Below are positions 34,836-45,059 of a stretch of DNA of 64,000 nucleotides, in pieces; position 1 is the stretch's first letter, and every line of letters starts with the position of its first letter. Under the pieces are notes generated by a model. That model was not told the DNA's origin. It saw only the letters and a list, made by a program, of their open reading frames with translations, and did not search any database. The position numbers and the translations under genes are program-made. Source of the stretch: Oscillospiraceae bacterium (lineage in GTDB: Bacteria > Bacillota > Clostridia > Oscillospirales > Ruminococcaceae); contig JAEDJD010000008.1 in NCBI GenBank assembly GCA_016296505.1, positions 26,881 through 90,880 of the forward strand, read 5' to 3'.

Positions 34836-37679
34836 ATGAAAAAAATATTCGCACTGTTTTCCGCAGCCGCACTGCTTTGCTCTGCGCTGAATGCGTATAC
34901 GCCGGCGGTCTCTGCTGCGGACGCGGAATTCAAAAAAGCTCGCGTTTCCGCGCATGATCCATCTATCGTGAAGGACGAGCAGACCGGTATGTACTATGTC
35001 TTCGGCTCGCATATCGAAGCCGCGAAGTCCAATAATCTGCAAAGCTGGACTTCCTTTGCAAACGGCTATACTCGTCAGAATAACAAGCTTTTTGGCGATC
35101 TTTCAAACAATCTGAAAAAAGCCTTCGCTTGGGCTGGCGAGGATCTCGGAGACTGTGTGGGCGGGTTTGCCGTCTGGGCGCCGGATGTGGTCTGGAATCC
35201 CGATTATGTCAATCAGGATGGCTCCAAAGGCGCGTATCTGATGTACTTCTGCACATCCTCCGACTACCGTACTTCCGTCATCGCATATGCGGCGTCCAAA
35301 ACGATAGAGGGTCCGTATACCTTTGTGGATACGCTGATTTACTCCGGCTTCACCGACACGACCGTTATGGCGACCAGCCCCTCGAAAAATGTCAACCGCA
35401 GATACTCCAATACGAATATTCAGGAACTGATTGACGCAGGACAGGTCACGTTCAATAGCCAGTGGTTCAACAACCATATTTTCAATAACCAGATGTTCCC
35501 GAATGCAATCGACCCGACAATCTATACCGATACCGATGGCAAAATGTATATGTGCTACGGTTCATGGTCGGGCGGCATTTTTACGCTGGAGCTTGATAAA
35601 ACAACCGGTAAATGTATCCATCCGAAATCCGGTCAGACCGCTGACGGCAGAATGGTGGACAGCTATTTCGGCACCAAAATTTCCGGCGGCTACGGCAAAT
35701 CCGGCGAGGGACCGTTCATCGAATATAATGCGGATACCGGCTTCTATTATCTTTGGATTACCTACGGCGGTCTGACTTCGACCGGCGGCTATAATATGCG
35801 CGTTGGACGTTCCAGATCCCCCCTTGGACCATTTGTGGATCCCTCCGGCAAGGATATGGTGCTTCCGTCAAACCCCGATCTCAATTCAGTCGGTCTCAAA
35901 GTCATGACAAACTATAAATTCTCGTCGCTGCCACGCGCATATATGGCGCCTGGACATAATTCTGTTTTGCAGGATTCCGATGGTCAATGGTATCTCGTCA
36001 ATCATACGCGCTTCGACGATGGCGCGGAATTCCATGAGGTTCGCGTCCATGCGATGCACTTCAACGAGGCGGGCTGGCCTGTCGTCATGCCCTATGAATA
36101 CAGCGGCGAAACATGGTCGGACGCCGGCTTTGAACCTGCTTCTCTTGCTGGTACCTATGAATTCATCAACCACGGCAGCGCAACGGATGGCAAAATCACT
36201 TCCGCACAGAACATTACCCTCAATCCAGACGGTACGATTTCCGGTTCTGTCTCCGGAACATGGCGCGAAAACAATGACAGCGCCGCCGCGACTTTCAATA
36301 TCGGAAACGTTAGTTATCAGGGGTATTTCAATCCGCAATATGATGAGACCGGTACTGGAAAAAAGGTCATGACCTTTACCGCCGTCGGCAACAATAACCA
36401 GTCAATCTGGGGCGTGAATACAGCTGCATGGAACGGCACAGAACGCAATCGTCTGTACAATCATATCGGCAGCGGCGCGCTCGTCTATGACAAAAATGCC
36501 GTCGCAGATCACAGCGGCAGCGTCTTGATCGGCGATTCCGGTCTGCTGAGCAATGTCCCTTATACGATCACCAATGTCAACAGCGGTCTGGTGCTCGAAT
36601 CCGTACCCGGTTCCATGCAGGACGGTACCGGTATTCAGCAATGGGCGAAGCGCGGCAACAAATCCGGCGACATCAATCAGGATTTCCGTCTGACCGATCT
36701 CGGCGATGGCTACTGCCGCATTTCTTCTATGGTCGATGAGGATTACTGCGTGACCGTTCAGGGCAACTCTGCTGAAAATGGGCTGGAAATCGCGTTTCAA
36801 AAGTACAGCGGCGCGGATAATCAGAAATGGAAACTCATAAAATCCGGCAGCTATTTCGCGATTGTCGCAAAATCTGCCGGCGACGCAGCCGGTCTCGATG
36901 TCTATGAATGGTCAAAGGAAAACGGCGGCGCTATCAAACAATGGGAATTCTGGGGCGGTGAATGTCAGCTCTGGAAAATTACCCCAACATATGCGACGGT
37001 TCCTGCGCGCGCCTATACCATCCGGAATCTCGAAAACGCGCAGTTCATCAGCGCAAATCATAACGCTTTACAGCAAAGCAATACCGCAACTGCTTGGATT
37101 CTGAAGCGAGTCGATGACAATTATGTGACCATTTCCGACGCGAACGGTAACTGCGTCACTGCTGAACAGGATACTGAATACGCTGCGCTGTCTCTTACGG
37201 CATATTCCGATCAGGATCAACAGAAATTTTCGATCTGGTGCAATGCAGACGGCAGCTATTCTCTTATTTCTAAAATCGAAAATCAAACGATCGGCTTGGG
37301 CTTCCTTGCAGACGGTTCGCTCTCGCAATGGACGTACCGCGGCGACCACGCACAGCGTTTTGTCCTCTCTCCTGCCGCCGAGCCGGAACCGCTCCAAACC
37401 ACCACAACTTCTACTACTACCACTACAACAACCACATCTACGGAAACTACAACTACAATTCCCAAACTGTATCTCGGAGATGTGAACTGTGATGAAACTG
37501 TAGATGTTTCGGACGCGGTTCTGCTTGCAAGATTTGTCGCCGAGGACCCCTCCGCCTTGATTTCTGCATCGGGATTGCAGAATGCAGACTGTGACCGCAA
37601 TGGTCAGCCGGAATCTGATGACATCGTTTTGATTCTCAAGCATATCGCAAAGCTTGCAATCCTGCCTGATGTGAATTAA
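34836..37679 (+). CDS. GH43 arabinanase-like enzyme with CBM13 modules and dockerin
   Basis: A secreted 947-residue enzyme. Signal peptide 1-26 (AVSA-AD). The GH43 five-blade propeller spans about 30-420 and has the three acids: Asp in SAHDPS, Asp in NAIDPT and Glu in SGEGPF. It reads like the endo-arabinanase branch. A lipocalin-like GH43 C-terminal domain follows (about 420-545). Two ricin-type beta-trefoil (CBM13) modules lie at about 573-715 and 724-848; the first ends with QLWKI. A Thr/Ser linker (850-875) leads to a dockerin with GDVNCDETVDVSDAVLLARF. The ATG at 34836 is fixed by GGGGG upstream and by the signal peptide; the frame is open further up but overlaps GH9-B. Confidence 0.9.
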   Translation: MKKIFALFSAAALLCSALNAYTPAVSAADAEFKKARVSAHDPSIVKDEQTGMYYVFGSHIEAAKSNNLQSWTSFANGYTRQNNKLFGDLSNNLKKAFAWAGEDLGDCVGGFAVWAPDVVWNPDYVNQDGSKGAYLMYFCTSSDYRTSVIAYAASKTIEGPYTFVDTLIYSGFTDTTVMATSPSKNVNRRYSNTNIQELIDAGQVTFNSQWFNNHIFNNQMFPNAIDPTIYTDTDGKMYMCYGSWSGGIFTLELDKTTGKCIHPKSGQTADGRMVDSYFGTKISGGYGKSGEGPFIEYNADTGFYYLWITYGGLTSTGGYNMRVGRSRSPLGPFVDPSGKDMVLPSNPDLNSVGLKVMTNYKFSSLPRAYMAPGHNSVLQDSDGQWYLVNHTRFDDGAEFHEVRVHAMHFNEAGWPVVMPYEYSGETWSDAGFEPASLAGTYEFINHGSATDGKITSAQNITLNPDGTISGSVSGTWRENNDSAAATFNIGNVSYQGYFNPQYDETGTGKKVMTFTAVGNNNQSIWGVNTAAWNGTERNRLYNHIGSGALVYDKNAVADHSGSVLIGDSGLLSNVPYTITNVNSGLVLESVPGSMQDGTGIQQWAKRGNKSGDINQDFRLTDLGDGYCRISSMVDEDYCVTVQGNSAENGLEIAFQKYSGADNQKWKLIKSGSYFAIVAKSAGDAAGLDVYEWSKENGGAIKQWEFWGGECQLWKITPTYATVPARAYTIRNLENAQFISANHNALQQSNTATAWILKRVDDNYVTISDANGNCVTAEQDTEYAALSLTAYSDQDQQKFSIWCNADGSYSLISKIENQTIGLGFLADGSLSQWTYRGDHAQRFVLSPAAEPEPLQTTTTSTTTTTTTTSTETTTTIPKLYLGDVNCDETVDVSDAVLLARFVAEDPSALISASGLQNADCDRNGQPESDDIVLILKHIAKLAILPDVN

Positions 37680-37812
37680 GGCAATGTTCGCCTGACTGTA
37701 TATGGTGCAGTCTGTGCGCTGCGCTTCACTGATTCAGGGAAAAATATAAGGGCAGATTTTAGGAACCCATTCCTTCTTGTTAAAAGGAGCGTTCTTAAAG
37801 CCCGATCAATAA
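37680..37812. other. Spacer before the broken kinase
   Basis: Spacer between the GH43-A stop and the decayed kinase. I see an AAAAGGAG at 37783-37790 without a matching start codon, probably the orphan ribosome site of the lost kinase start. No clear terminator is visible. Confidence 0.4.
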
Positions 37813-38656
37813 TCAGAGCTGAAAGCAAAATACTTTCTGCCGGGCGGACAAACCGGAACTGCCGCTACCGTATTGGCGTCACTTGGCGTAAACGTCAAGA
37901 TTGACGGCACCCATATCGGAACACAGGTCGCACCCCTGCTGAAAAGTTTTTACCAGGATAAATCAGTGGATTTATCTTCTCTCCGCTTCGATCCCGAATA
38001 CGAGGGATTGATGGACTATGTGGTGATTGCAGGACTGGTGCGTTCGCCTATGGGGGTATTTCAGTCTCTGTATGAAGACGGTGCAAAAATACGCTGGAAT
38101 ATGCCGAAAGAAGAAGATATTGCAGCCTGCAAGATTGCGGCGATTGATCCGTTTTTCCTCGATGCAACGCAGAAAGCCGCCGAGCTTTGCGTCAAACATC
38201 AGATACCGTATATTACAATAGATTGCCCTCATGACAGTTTCCTTCATCAGCATTGCGCCGTCAACGTGGTTTCCAAGGAGTGCACAGGCTCAGAACAATA
38301 TCAGAATAAAAATGCAGAAGAAATCTATGAACTGCTGACTGGTCATACTGATGGACTTGTCATTCTCACGCGCGGCGAAAAGGAAATGCTGTACGGCAGA
38401 AAAGGTCAGCCAATGAAGAAAATGAAGCCGTTTGCCATTGCGGTGAAAAGTACATTGGGCGCAGGCAATACATTCAAGATTCAAGGCAGGCTGTATCTAT
38501 GGTTTGCTGCACGGTATGACCGACGATGAACTGGTACGCTTTGCAAGCGCTTGTTCCGCAATCGCCATTTCCAGATTCCCTCTGCCGCTGAATCCTCCGA
38601 CTTTGGACGAGATTCAGTCGTTGCTGCACAGTGAAATGCAACGATTTCCATTATAA
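37813..38656 (+). pseudogene. PfkB-family sugar kinase, 5' loss and frameshift
   Basis: Remains of a ribokinase-type carbohydrate kinase. The first readable part is KAKYFLPGGQTGTAATVLASLG, a PfkB substrate-binding box, but no start codon is in frame and a TAA stands at 37810-37812. The middle is intact. The catalytic motif appears as STLGAGNTF, where functional members have DT.GAGD.F. Close after it the frame shifts near 38480-38495 and goes on in another frame as GCIYGLLHGMTDDELVRFAS to a TAA at 38654-38656. A missing N-terminus, an altered catalytic Asp and a frameshift together make loss of function likely. It sits between pectin and arabinan enzymes, so it may once have phosphorylated a released sugar (inference). 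Confidence 0.85.
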
Positions 38657-38773
38657 CTCGTTTGTCCACAGACCGCTGCGTTTTGCGTAGAATAAAGCTC
38701 ATGCAGCTCGACCGCATCGCGATTCCATATTTCATATTCTTTCTCCATTGCTTTTCTGCGTTATAAATGATAA

Positions 38774-38816
38774 AGCAAATGCCTGTGCACCATTTCCAGA
38801 TGCACAGGCATTTGCT
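38774..38816. terminator. Terminator of PL11 gene
   Basis: 16-bp perfect stem AGCAAATGCCTGTGCA / TGCACAGGCATTTGCT between the kinase pseudogene and the convergent PL11 gene. T-rich on both sides. Confidence 0.8.
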
Positions 38817-38819
38817 ATT

Positions 38820-41702
38820 TTATGTCGGTGTAATCGCCAGATAATCAATATTCGGTCCGCCCTGTTCGGTCTCAGACGTCAGCCGAATCGTATTCATGCC
38901 CGCCTGCAATGTCAGAGTCAGCTTCGTATCCGACCACGTTGTCCATGCACCCGTGGAATTGAAGTCTATCGACTGTGACGCGCCGCCATTCACCGAAAGC
39001 TTCATGATACGGTTTGCGTCGCTGCCGTTTGCAGTACGCAGCGTACCGCTATAGCTTCCCGATTTTGCAGCATACACACGGAATTCTACATAGCTTCCGT
39101 TGACATTATCCAGATTCAGATATGCCGCGTCCTTGAATCCGGCATTGGTCGATTCCTCGATACCCTGCGTATAACCGGCGTCAATCGCATAGTAAAATCC
39201 GCCGTCATATGTACCGGTGCCAAGCAGATATTTTTGCAGCGCAACTGCGTCGGCAATCGTCACTGCGCCGTCGCCGTTGACATCTGCCGGACGTTTTTCA
39301 ATTCGCGTACGCGCCGGACGCAGAATCTCCTGCTTCATCATAGAAAGATCGGCAGCATTTACAATGCCGTTGTCATCCAGATCTCCGGAGATGAAATCCG
39401 GTGCCGCCGGATGGAATGTGATGGCTTCCAGAACCCATGTCTGGCATTTCTCACCATTACGCTCCCACTCCTGCGCATTTGCGCCGGCGTCCGGCGACGC
39501 AAACGCAATCTCTAAGCATTTCTCATATTCACTGGATTTCGTCAGAAGCAGATAGCCCCCGGATACGCGACGGAGCTGAACCGTCTGTGCGTCGGGATTC
39601 TTTCCCTTTAGCACGATGGCATTTCCGTTGTCGATGGTAAGCGTCTGACCCGCAAGGTTTGTCAGCGTATAGCCGTCCTCGCCAGAGTTCTTGAATATCC
39701 ACAGCGCATTGACGTCCTCTGCATTTTTTTGCTGCACGGCATTGCCTTCTGTACCGGTCAGATACAATCCGCTGGATGCATTTTTTAATACGTATGTACG
39801 GGATGTATCAATCACTGCCGGGGAATCCGAACCGCTGATCTGACCGTTGATCGTCACCGCCGGACGATCCGGAAGCGGCTGATCCGAACCCAGATAAAAG
39901 CTCGGATGCGGCGGCTGATTGTAACAGTTCTGCTGCGTTGCGACCTGCATTCTGTACTGCATATCGTGCATCAGCGTCGTAATACGGTATTTTGTTTCGC
40001 TTGGCGTACAGAAAATCCGCAGCGTTTTGCTGTCCGAGGAATGCAGAATCAGCTCCTCGCGCCAGTCGCCAAAGATATCTGCCGAGAGATTCGGCGTAGC
40101 CTTGGTGCCGTTGCAGGAATCAAAGCCGGTTGCTGTCAGCAGTGTATCGATGCCGCCGGACTGATTGATCTTCGTGATTGTGTTGCCGTCGAGCAGTTCA
40201 CGTTCCAGATCACCATCCCACCAAATCAAAAAGTTAATGGACGGACAGCTCATATTGATCGGCTGACCTGCGGCGTTGAATACGGCGGTGGAGCGTGAGC
40301 CCCAGAATTCACCGCCCGGATTGCCTGCCCATACGTTGCCGGCGCAAGCTCTGCCGGTATCTTTATCGCGATCCTCATGCACCAGAATATTTCCGGTTGC
40401 GCCGTCAATCAAAGATACGCCATACGGTTTCGCTTCATGACAAACCCAAAGCTCCTGTCCGGGATGATTCGGATCAAAATCACTTACGTGCATGGCGTCG
40501 CCGTGGAGCTTATTTGTGCACCAGAGCGCTTTGCCGTTGTCATCGAACGTAAACGCGCCGCAAAGGATTTCATCCTTGCCGTCGCCGTCCACATCGGCAG
40601 GCATACAGTTATGGTTGCCGTTGCCCCAGCCGCTGCCATTCTGCTGCGACCAGCCGGAATCATACGTCCAACGCTTCGAGAGCTTCTTATTGACGACATC
40701 GTATGCAACGGCGGTCATTCTGGTATAGTATCCGCGAATAGAAACCGCGCTCGGATGCACGCCATCGAGATACGCGACCGTACCGAGGAAGCGGTCGCAG
40801 CGGTTGCCGTAGTCGTCGCCCCAAGTCTGTTTGGATACCGTGCCGCGCGGAAATTCATAGCTGACAGTGTCCAGTACCGCGCCTGTTTCACAATCGAACA
40901 GCGAATAATATTCCGGACCGTCGAGGATATAGCCGGAGCCGTTGCGGTAATCCTTTGAGCCGTCCCCGATGACATTGCCCTTTCCGTCTACCGTACCATC
41001 GGCAGTTTTACAGGTCATTTCACATTTACCGTCGCAGTCAAAATCCGCAACAAGAAACTGCGTATAATGCGCGCCTGCGCGGATATTGCGTCCAAGGTCG
41101 ATACGCCACAGCTTTTCTCCGGTCAGCTTATAGCAGTCGATATAGACATTGCCGGTATAGCCTTGCTGCGAATTATCATGCGCATTGGTCGGATCCCATT
41201 TCACAAAAATCTCGTAAACGCCGTCGCCGTCTGCGTCACCCACGGAGCAGTCGTTTGCAGTATAACTGTAATTTTCGCCAGTCTTCGTTGTGCCGCCCCA
41301 CGGAATATCAAGCGGAATATCAAAATACGACTGGTTGGAGACCATCGAACAGGTATCCGAGCCGACCTTTTTTCCGCTTATCATCGTATCCAAGCGATAC
41401 TTGGAGGACGCGCTGCCAGCTTTATCAAGGAAGCTGGTTGCATTGTCTGCTTCACTGGTATAAATCAGCGTATCGTCACGATAGAGCTGAAATTCCGCCC
41501 TGTCATTGTCATTCGCAAGAAACCGCCAGCTTACCATCATGCCGGAGCCGGTATTGTATGCCACCAGTCCGCGGTCAAGCAGCTCTGCAATGTTTTGTCC
41601 GGAGCCGTAAGCCGCAGAAGCGATCTGGTTCGCTTCTGCCGGAAGCGTTCCGACGGTCAGCGCGAACGCCATTACGACAATACAACTTTTTTTCATTTTC
41701 AT
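38820..41702 (-). CDS. PL11 rhamnogalacturonan lyase with internal dockerin and CBM35
   Basis: A secreted 960-residue pectin backbone lyase of the YesW type. After a signal peptide comes the PL11 propeller (about 33-600). Its marks are LDRGLVAYNTGSGMMVSWR, SCNGTKATPNLSADIFGDWR and a run of Ca-binding D-rich loops (GDADGDGVYE, DVDGDGKDE). A ricin-like module (about 615-760) follows. The dockerin (about 767-835) is internal: SGDLDDNGIVNAADLSMMK and ADVNGDGAVTIADAVALQKY. A C-terminal CBM35 (about 837-960) ends with NIDYLAIT. The ATG at 41702 sits 5 bp after GGGTGG; an upstream GTG at 41711 overlaps that site. Confidence 0.92.
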   Translation of the reverse strand: MKMKKSCIVVMAFALTVGTLPAEANQIASAAYGSGQNIAELLDRGLVAYNTGSGMMVSWRFLANDNDRAEFQLYRDDTLIYTSEADNATSFLDKAGSASSKYRLDTMISGKKVGSDTCSMVSNQSYFDIPLDIPWGGTTKTGENYSYTANDCSVGDADGDGVYEIFVKWDPTNAHDNSQQGYTGNVYIDCYKLTGEKLWRIDLGRNIRAGAHYTQFLVADFDCDGKCEMTCKTADGTVDGKGNVIGDGSKDYRNGSGYILDGPEYYSLFDCETGAVLDTVSYEFPRGTVSKQTWGDDYGNRCDRFLGTVAYLDGVHPSAVSIRGYYTRMTAVAYDVVNKKLSKRWTYDSGWSQQNGSGWGNGNHNCMPADVDGDGKDEILCGAFTFDDNGKALWCTNKLHGDAMHVSDFDPNHPGQELWVCHEAKPYGVSLIDGATGNILVHEDRDKDTGRACAGNVWAGNPGGEFWGSRSTAVFNAAGQPINMSCPSINFLIWWDGDLERELLDGNTITKINQSGGIDTLLTATGFDSCNGTKATPNLSADIFGDWREELILHSSDSKTLRIFCTPSETKYRITTLMHDMQYRMQVATQQNCYNQPPHPSFYLGSDQPLPDRPAVTINGQISGSDSPAVIDTSRTYVLKNASSGLYLTGTEGNAVQQKNAEDVNALWIFKNSGEDGYTLTNLAGQTLTIDNGNAIVLKGKNPDAQTVQLRRVSGGYLLLTKSSEYEKCLEIAFASPDAGANAQEWERNGEKCQTWVLEAITFHPAAPDFISGDLDDNGIVNAADLSMMKQEILRPARTRIEKRPADVNGDGAVTIADAVALQKYLLGTGTYDGGFYYAIDAGYTQGIEESTNAGFKDAAYLNLDNVNGSYVEFRVYAAKSGSYSGTLRTANGSDANRIMKLSVNGGASQSIDFNSTGAWTTWSDTKLTLTLQAGMNTIRLTSETEQGGPNIDYLAITPT

Positions 41703-42004
41703 CAAATCCACCCTTTCAAATTAAAAAATAACAAAAAGTAATTCCCATTTTCAGCTCAATTATTTTAATTATAACATAATCGTTTGAAAAAAGAAATAGA
41801 GAATTCTCGCTTATAACTGGAAAAAATGCAGATTACATTCAAACCATACAACTTATACAGAATTGTTGCATACATTACATACATTTATCTCCTGAAAACT
41901 GCAAGGCAATCCCTGACTCCTGATATCAAAAACATCTGCGGATTTTACTTTTTACTGATTTCGCATTCCATACGATATTCTGCGCAGAAACCGCAATCCT
42001 TGCA
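41703..42004. other. Divergent region between PL11 and GH9-C
   Basis: About 300 bp, AT-rich, without a gene. It should hold the PL11 promoter and control sites for both enzymes. I see no convincing -35/-10 pair for PL11 and no clear palindrome. Confidence 0.4.
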
Positions 42005-42033
42005 TAGACAAATCGCTTTTTTTGCGTTAAAAT
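42005..42033 (+). promoter_or_regulatory. Possible promoter of GH9-C
   Basis: TAGACA, 17 bp, TAAAAT, 37 bp before the start codon. Imperfect at both boxes. Confidence 0.5.
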
Positions 42034-42070
42034 AAAAATATGTATGTCCAATCAAAAGGAGAAAGGAATT

Positions 42071-44416
42071 ATGATGCTGAAAACGCGTTTGACGGCTTTA
42101 CTCTGTACTTCCGCGATACTTTGCGGTATCGCTCCCATTTCTGCTGCGGCGACCGCCCTGCCGCATGAAGCGGACTATTACGAAACGGAAGCAGATTTTG
42201 CAAAGCTGCTGCAATATTCTCTCTATTTCTATGACGCCAATATGTGCGGAACCGATGTCACTCAGAAAAATCTGCTGTCGTGGCGCGGAAACTGTCATGT
42301 CTACGACGCAAAAGTACCGCTTCAGCCATATGACGAAAAAATCGGCGGAACCAATCTTTCCGCTTCGTTCATCAAACAATATACCGATATTCTCGATCCC
42401 GACGGCGATGGAACAGTCGATGTCTCAGGCGGCTATCACGACGCCGGCGACCATGTGAAATTCGGCTTGCCGGAAGCCTATGCCGGCTCCATCGTATCTT
42501 GGGGATACTATGAATTCCGTGAAGCCTACGAAGCCATCGGAGAAGCTACGCATACCGAAACCATTCTCCGTCATTTCTGCGATTACTTTATGCGCAGCAC
42601 CTTCCGAAATGAGGAAGGCGATGTCATTGCTTTTTGCTATCAGGTCGGCGACGGCGCCGTTGACCATAAATACTGGCAGGCGCCGGAGATTGACGCCATG
42701 GTTCGTCCGGCATTCTTTGCAACCGAGGCAATCCCGACAACCGACGGCGTTTCCGAAGCTGCCGCCGCGCTCGCAATCAACTATTATAATTTCCTCGAAA
42801 CCGATCCAGAGTATGCGGAACAATGTCTCGATTACGCAAAAGCTCTGTTCAAATTTGCCGCCGAACATGAAAAAGGCGTTGGACTCGGTCAGGATGGTCC
42901 TGCTTCCTTCTATACCTCAAGCAAATGGGAGGATGATTTCTGCTTCGCCGCCGGCTGGCTCTATCTGATTACCGAGGATCATTGGTATCTGGAGCAATCG
43001 CTGCAATATGACGACTATTACGCGCCGCCCGGATATGTGCTCTGCTGGAACGATATGTGGAACGGCGTTTCTATCATCTTCGGCAGAATTCAGGATCAGT
43101 ATCCCGAAATCTGCGAAGAAACGCGTGTGGCAATCGGACGCGGTCCGTATGAAAAGCTCGATTTCTGGGAGATATCAGCCAAAGCCCTCAATGGTTATAT
43201 CAACGGACAGGTCGGAAAAAATACCGAAGCCGGCTATTTCTGGCTCGATGAATGGGGCTCGGCGCGCTATAACACTGCGGCGCAGTTTACAGCGCTTGTT
43301 TATGATAAATACAAAAATGGTAAGGATCAGTATGACCCCGATCAGCCGGATTATCATTTCTCTGAATGGGCGCTCGGTCAAATGGAATATCTGCTCGGCG
43401 ATAACCCGATCGACCGCTGCTATGTAGTCGGCTACGCTGAGAATTCCGCAAAATATCCGCATCATCGCGCCGCGTCCGGTCTGACTATGGCGGAGGATCC
43501 CGGCGAACATAAGCACGTTCTCTGGGGCGCACTCGTTGGCGGTCCGCGTTCCAACGATCAGCATAGCGATACCACCAACGATTGGATTGACAATGAAGTG
43601 ACAATCGACTATAATGCCGCTTTTGTCGGCGCTGCCGCTGGACTCTATCTCCGTTACGGCGACGATACCATGCACCCAACGCCAGATTTTCCGCCAGCCG
43701 AAAAAGAGGACGATTCTACGCTGTTTTCCGGCAGCGACTTCTGGGTGTCCGGCTACTATTCCGATTCTCCGGAATCAACCGGCGCAGGCGTTACAAAGCT
43801 GACGTTCTTCGTCAATACCGATTCATTGGAGCCGCATACCGATCTTTCCATCCGCTACTATTTCAGTATCAAGGAATTTGAAAACAATACCGGTATTCCG
43901 TCCAGCTTTGTGCTGCAAAAAACCTACGATCAGGTGCAAACCGAGGTCGATGACCGCGAGGCGATCCTCTCAGAACCCAAACAGTATAAAGACGATATTT
44001 ACTATATCGAAATCGCATGGCCTGATTATGCGATTGCGAATTCCAATAAAAAATATCAGCTCATTCTCGGTATGTACTTCGGGGATAAGTGGGATCCGGC
44101 AAATGACTGGAGCTTGCAGGATATGGAGGATATCGGCGAGGACTATGATAATATTGTCGGCGGCGTGGAGCTTGCAAAGCGCTGTCCCTATGTCTGCGTC
44201 TATGCGGACGGCAAGCTCGTCGGCGGTACAGAGCCGGACGGCACAAAGCCCGAAAAAATCTATACGACGGCGCAGCTGACGCGCCTGTATCAGCATTTGC
44301 TGACGCAGAAACCGTTTGATTCCGTCGATATTGCCGCCCAGTTTGACTTCAACAAGGATCAGTGTATCGACGTCCGCGACGCCTCCTTCCTCAAGAAAAT
44401 GCTGCTGGCATCATAA
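42071..44416 (+). CDS. GH9 cellulase C with CBM3 and a degenerate dockerin
   Basis: A secreted 781-residue cellulase. Signal peptide of about 27 residues (ISAAATA). The GH9 domain has catalytic Asp in GGYHDAGDHVKFGLP, His in YPHHRAASG and the acid Glu in DNEVTIDYNAAF. A CBM3 (about 550-725) follows directly, as in GH9-B. The C-terminal 55 residues look like a dockerin with one good Ca loop, DFNKDQCIDVRDASFLKKML. The first repeat keeps the helix (AQLTRLYQHLL) but has lost the Ca-binding loop. No Thr linker is present. The ATG at 42071 is chosen by AAAGGAG upstream; 42074 is equally possible. Confidence 0.92.
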   Translation: MMLKTRLTALLCTSAILCGIAPISAAATALPHEADYYETEADFAKLLQYSLYFYDANMCGTDVTQKNLLSWRGNCHVYDAKVPLQPYDEKIGGTNLSASFIKQYTDILDPDGDGTVDVSGGYHDAGDHVKFGLPEAYAGSIVSWGYYEFREAYEAIGEATHTETILRHFCDYFMRSTFRNEEGDVIAFCYQVGDGAVDHKYWQAPEIDAMVRPAFFATEAIPTTDGVSEAAAALAINYYNFLETDPEYAEQCLDYAKALFKFAAEHEKGVGLGQDGPASFYTSSKWEDDFCFAAGWLYLITEDHWYLEQSLQYDDYYAPPGYVLCWNDMWNGVSIIFGRIQDQYPEICEETRVAIGRGPYEKLDFWEISAKALNGYINGQVGKNTEAGYFWLDEWGSARYNTAAQFTALVYDKYKNGKDQYDPDQPDYHFSEWALGQMEYLLGDNPIDRCYVVGYAENSAKYPHHRAASGLTMAEDPGEHKHVLWGALVGGPRSNDQHSDTTNDWIDNEVTIDYNAAFVGAAAGLYLRYGDDTMHPTPDFPPAEKEDDSTLFSGSDFWVSGYYSDSPESTGAGVTKLTFFVNTDSLEPHTDLSIRYYFSIKEFENNTGIPSSFVLQKTYDQVQTEVDDREAILSEPKQYKDDIYYIEIAWPDYAIANSNKKYQLILGMYFGDKWDPANDWSLQDMEDIGEDYDNIVGGVELAKRCPYVCVYADGKLVGGTEPDGTKPEKIYTTAQLTRLYQHLLTQKPFDSVDIAAQFDFNKDQCIDVRDASFLKKMLLAS

Positions 44417-44429
44417 CATCAATCATGTT

Positions 44430-44470
44430 ACCTCTCTGTTTCTCAGCGAATAGAGAGGTTCATTTTTTTG
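44430..44470 (+). terminator. Terminator of GH9-C
   Basis: 8-bp stem ACCTCTCT / AGAGAGGT followed by TCATTTTTTT. Confidence 0.75.
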
Positions 44471-44618
44471 AATATATATCGCCATTTTTACGTTTTGCGC
44501 ACCATGCCGATTCATAACGCGAGCATCATAAACAGATTGCAATGACTGTTTCGGTGACAGTCAAAATGACTTTTTTCGCACAATTCATACAAATTATAAA
44601 AAAATATTGTCATAATGC

Positions 44619-44647
44619 TTGCAAAATTGTTTGAAACATGGTATAAT
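44619..44647 (+). promoter_or_regulatory. Sigma-A promoter of tautomerase gene
   Basis: TTGCAA, 17 bp, TATAAT with TGG before the -10. Confidence 0.8.
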
Positions 44648-44678
44648 AATATCATTCTTCAGAACAGGAGGCTTTCAT

Positions 44679-45020
44679 ATGCCATATATCCAAGTGCAAA
44701 CCAATCAAACAATATCTGCGGAAAATGCCATAGCAATCAAAACACAGCTCGGTACGGCAATCACTGCGATCCCAGGAAAATCGGAAAGCTGGCTCATGGT
44801 CGGGCTGGAGGGAGATTGTCAATTATACTTTAAAGGCACAGACGCGCCTGCCGCTATGGTATCTGTGCGTATCTATGGCACCGCATCCGATAATGCCCTG
44901 AATACGCTGACCGCTCATATCACCGGAATCCTGACCGATACGCTTGCCATTCCGTCCGACCGCATTTACGTCAGCTTCTGGGGAACTGAACACTGGGGTT
45001 GGAACGGCTCGAATCTTTGA
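44679..45020 (+). CDS. MIF/tautomerase-family protein
   Basis: A 113-residue homologue of macrophage migration inhibitory factor and phenylpyruvate tautomerase. After Met removal Pro1 is N-terminal, the catalytic base of the family (MPYIQVQTN). The later LYFKGTDAPAAMVSVRIYG and the RIYVSFWGTEHWGWNG end match the family, which forms trimers. The physiological substrate in bacteria is unknown. AGGAGG precedes the ATG at 44679. The PRTase gene follows 39 bp later and is probably in the same transcript. Confidence 0.9.
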   Translation: MPYIQVQTNQTISAENAIAIKTQLGTAITAIPGKSESWLMVGLEGDCQLYFKGTDAPAAMVSVRIYGTASDNALNTLTAHITGILTDTLAIPSDRIYVSFWGTEHWGWNGSNL

Positions 45021-45059
45021 ACCGCTCACATAAATGTCCTTAAATAATGGAGGTATATC

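Noticed and set aside
38614..38748. 44-codon minus-strand frame beginning MEKEYEIWNRDAVELH
   Set aside because: The start of the peptide looks protein-like, but there is no good ribosome site and its end overlaps the kinase pseudogene. It may be the remnant of a lost gene, but I could not assign it.
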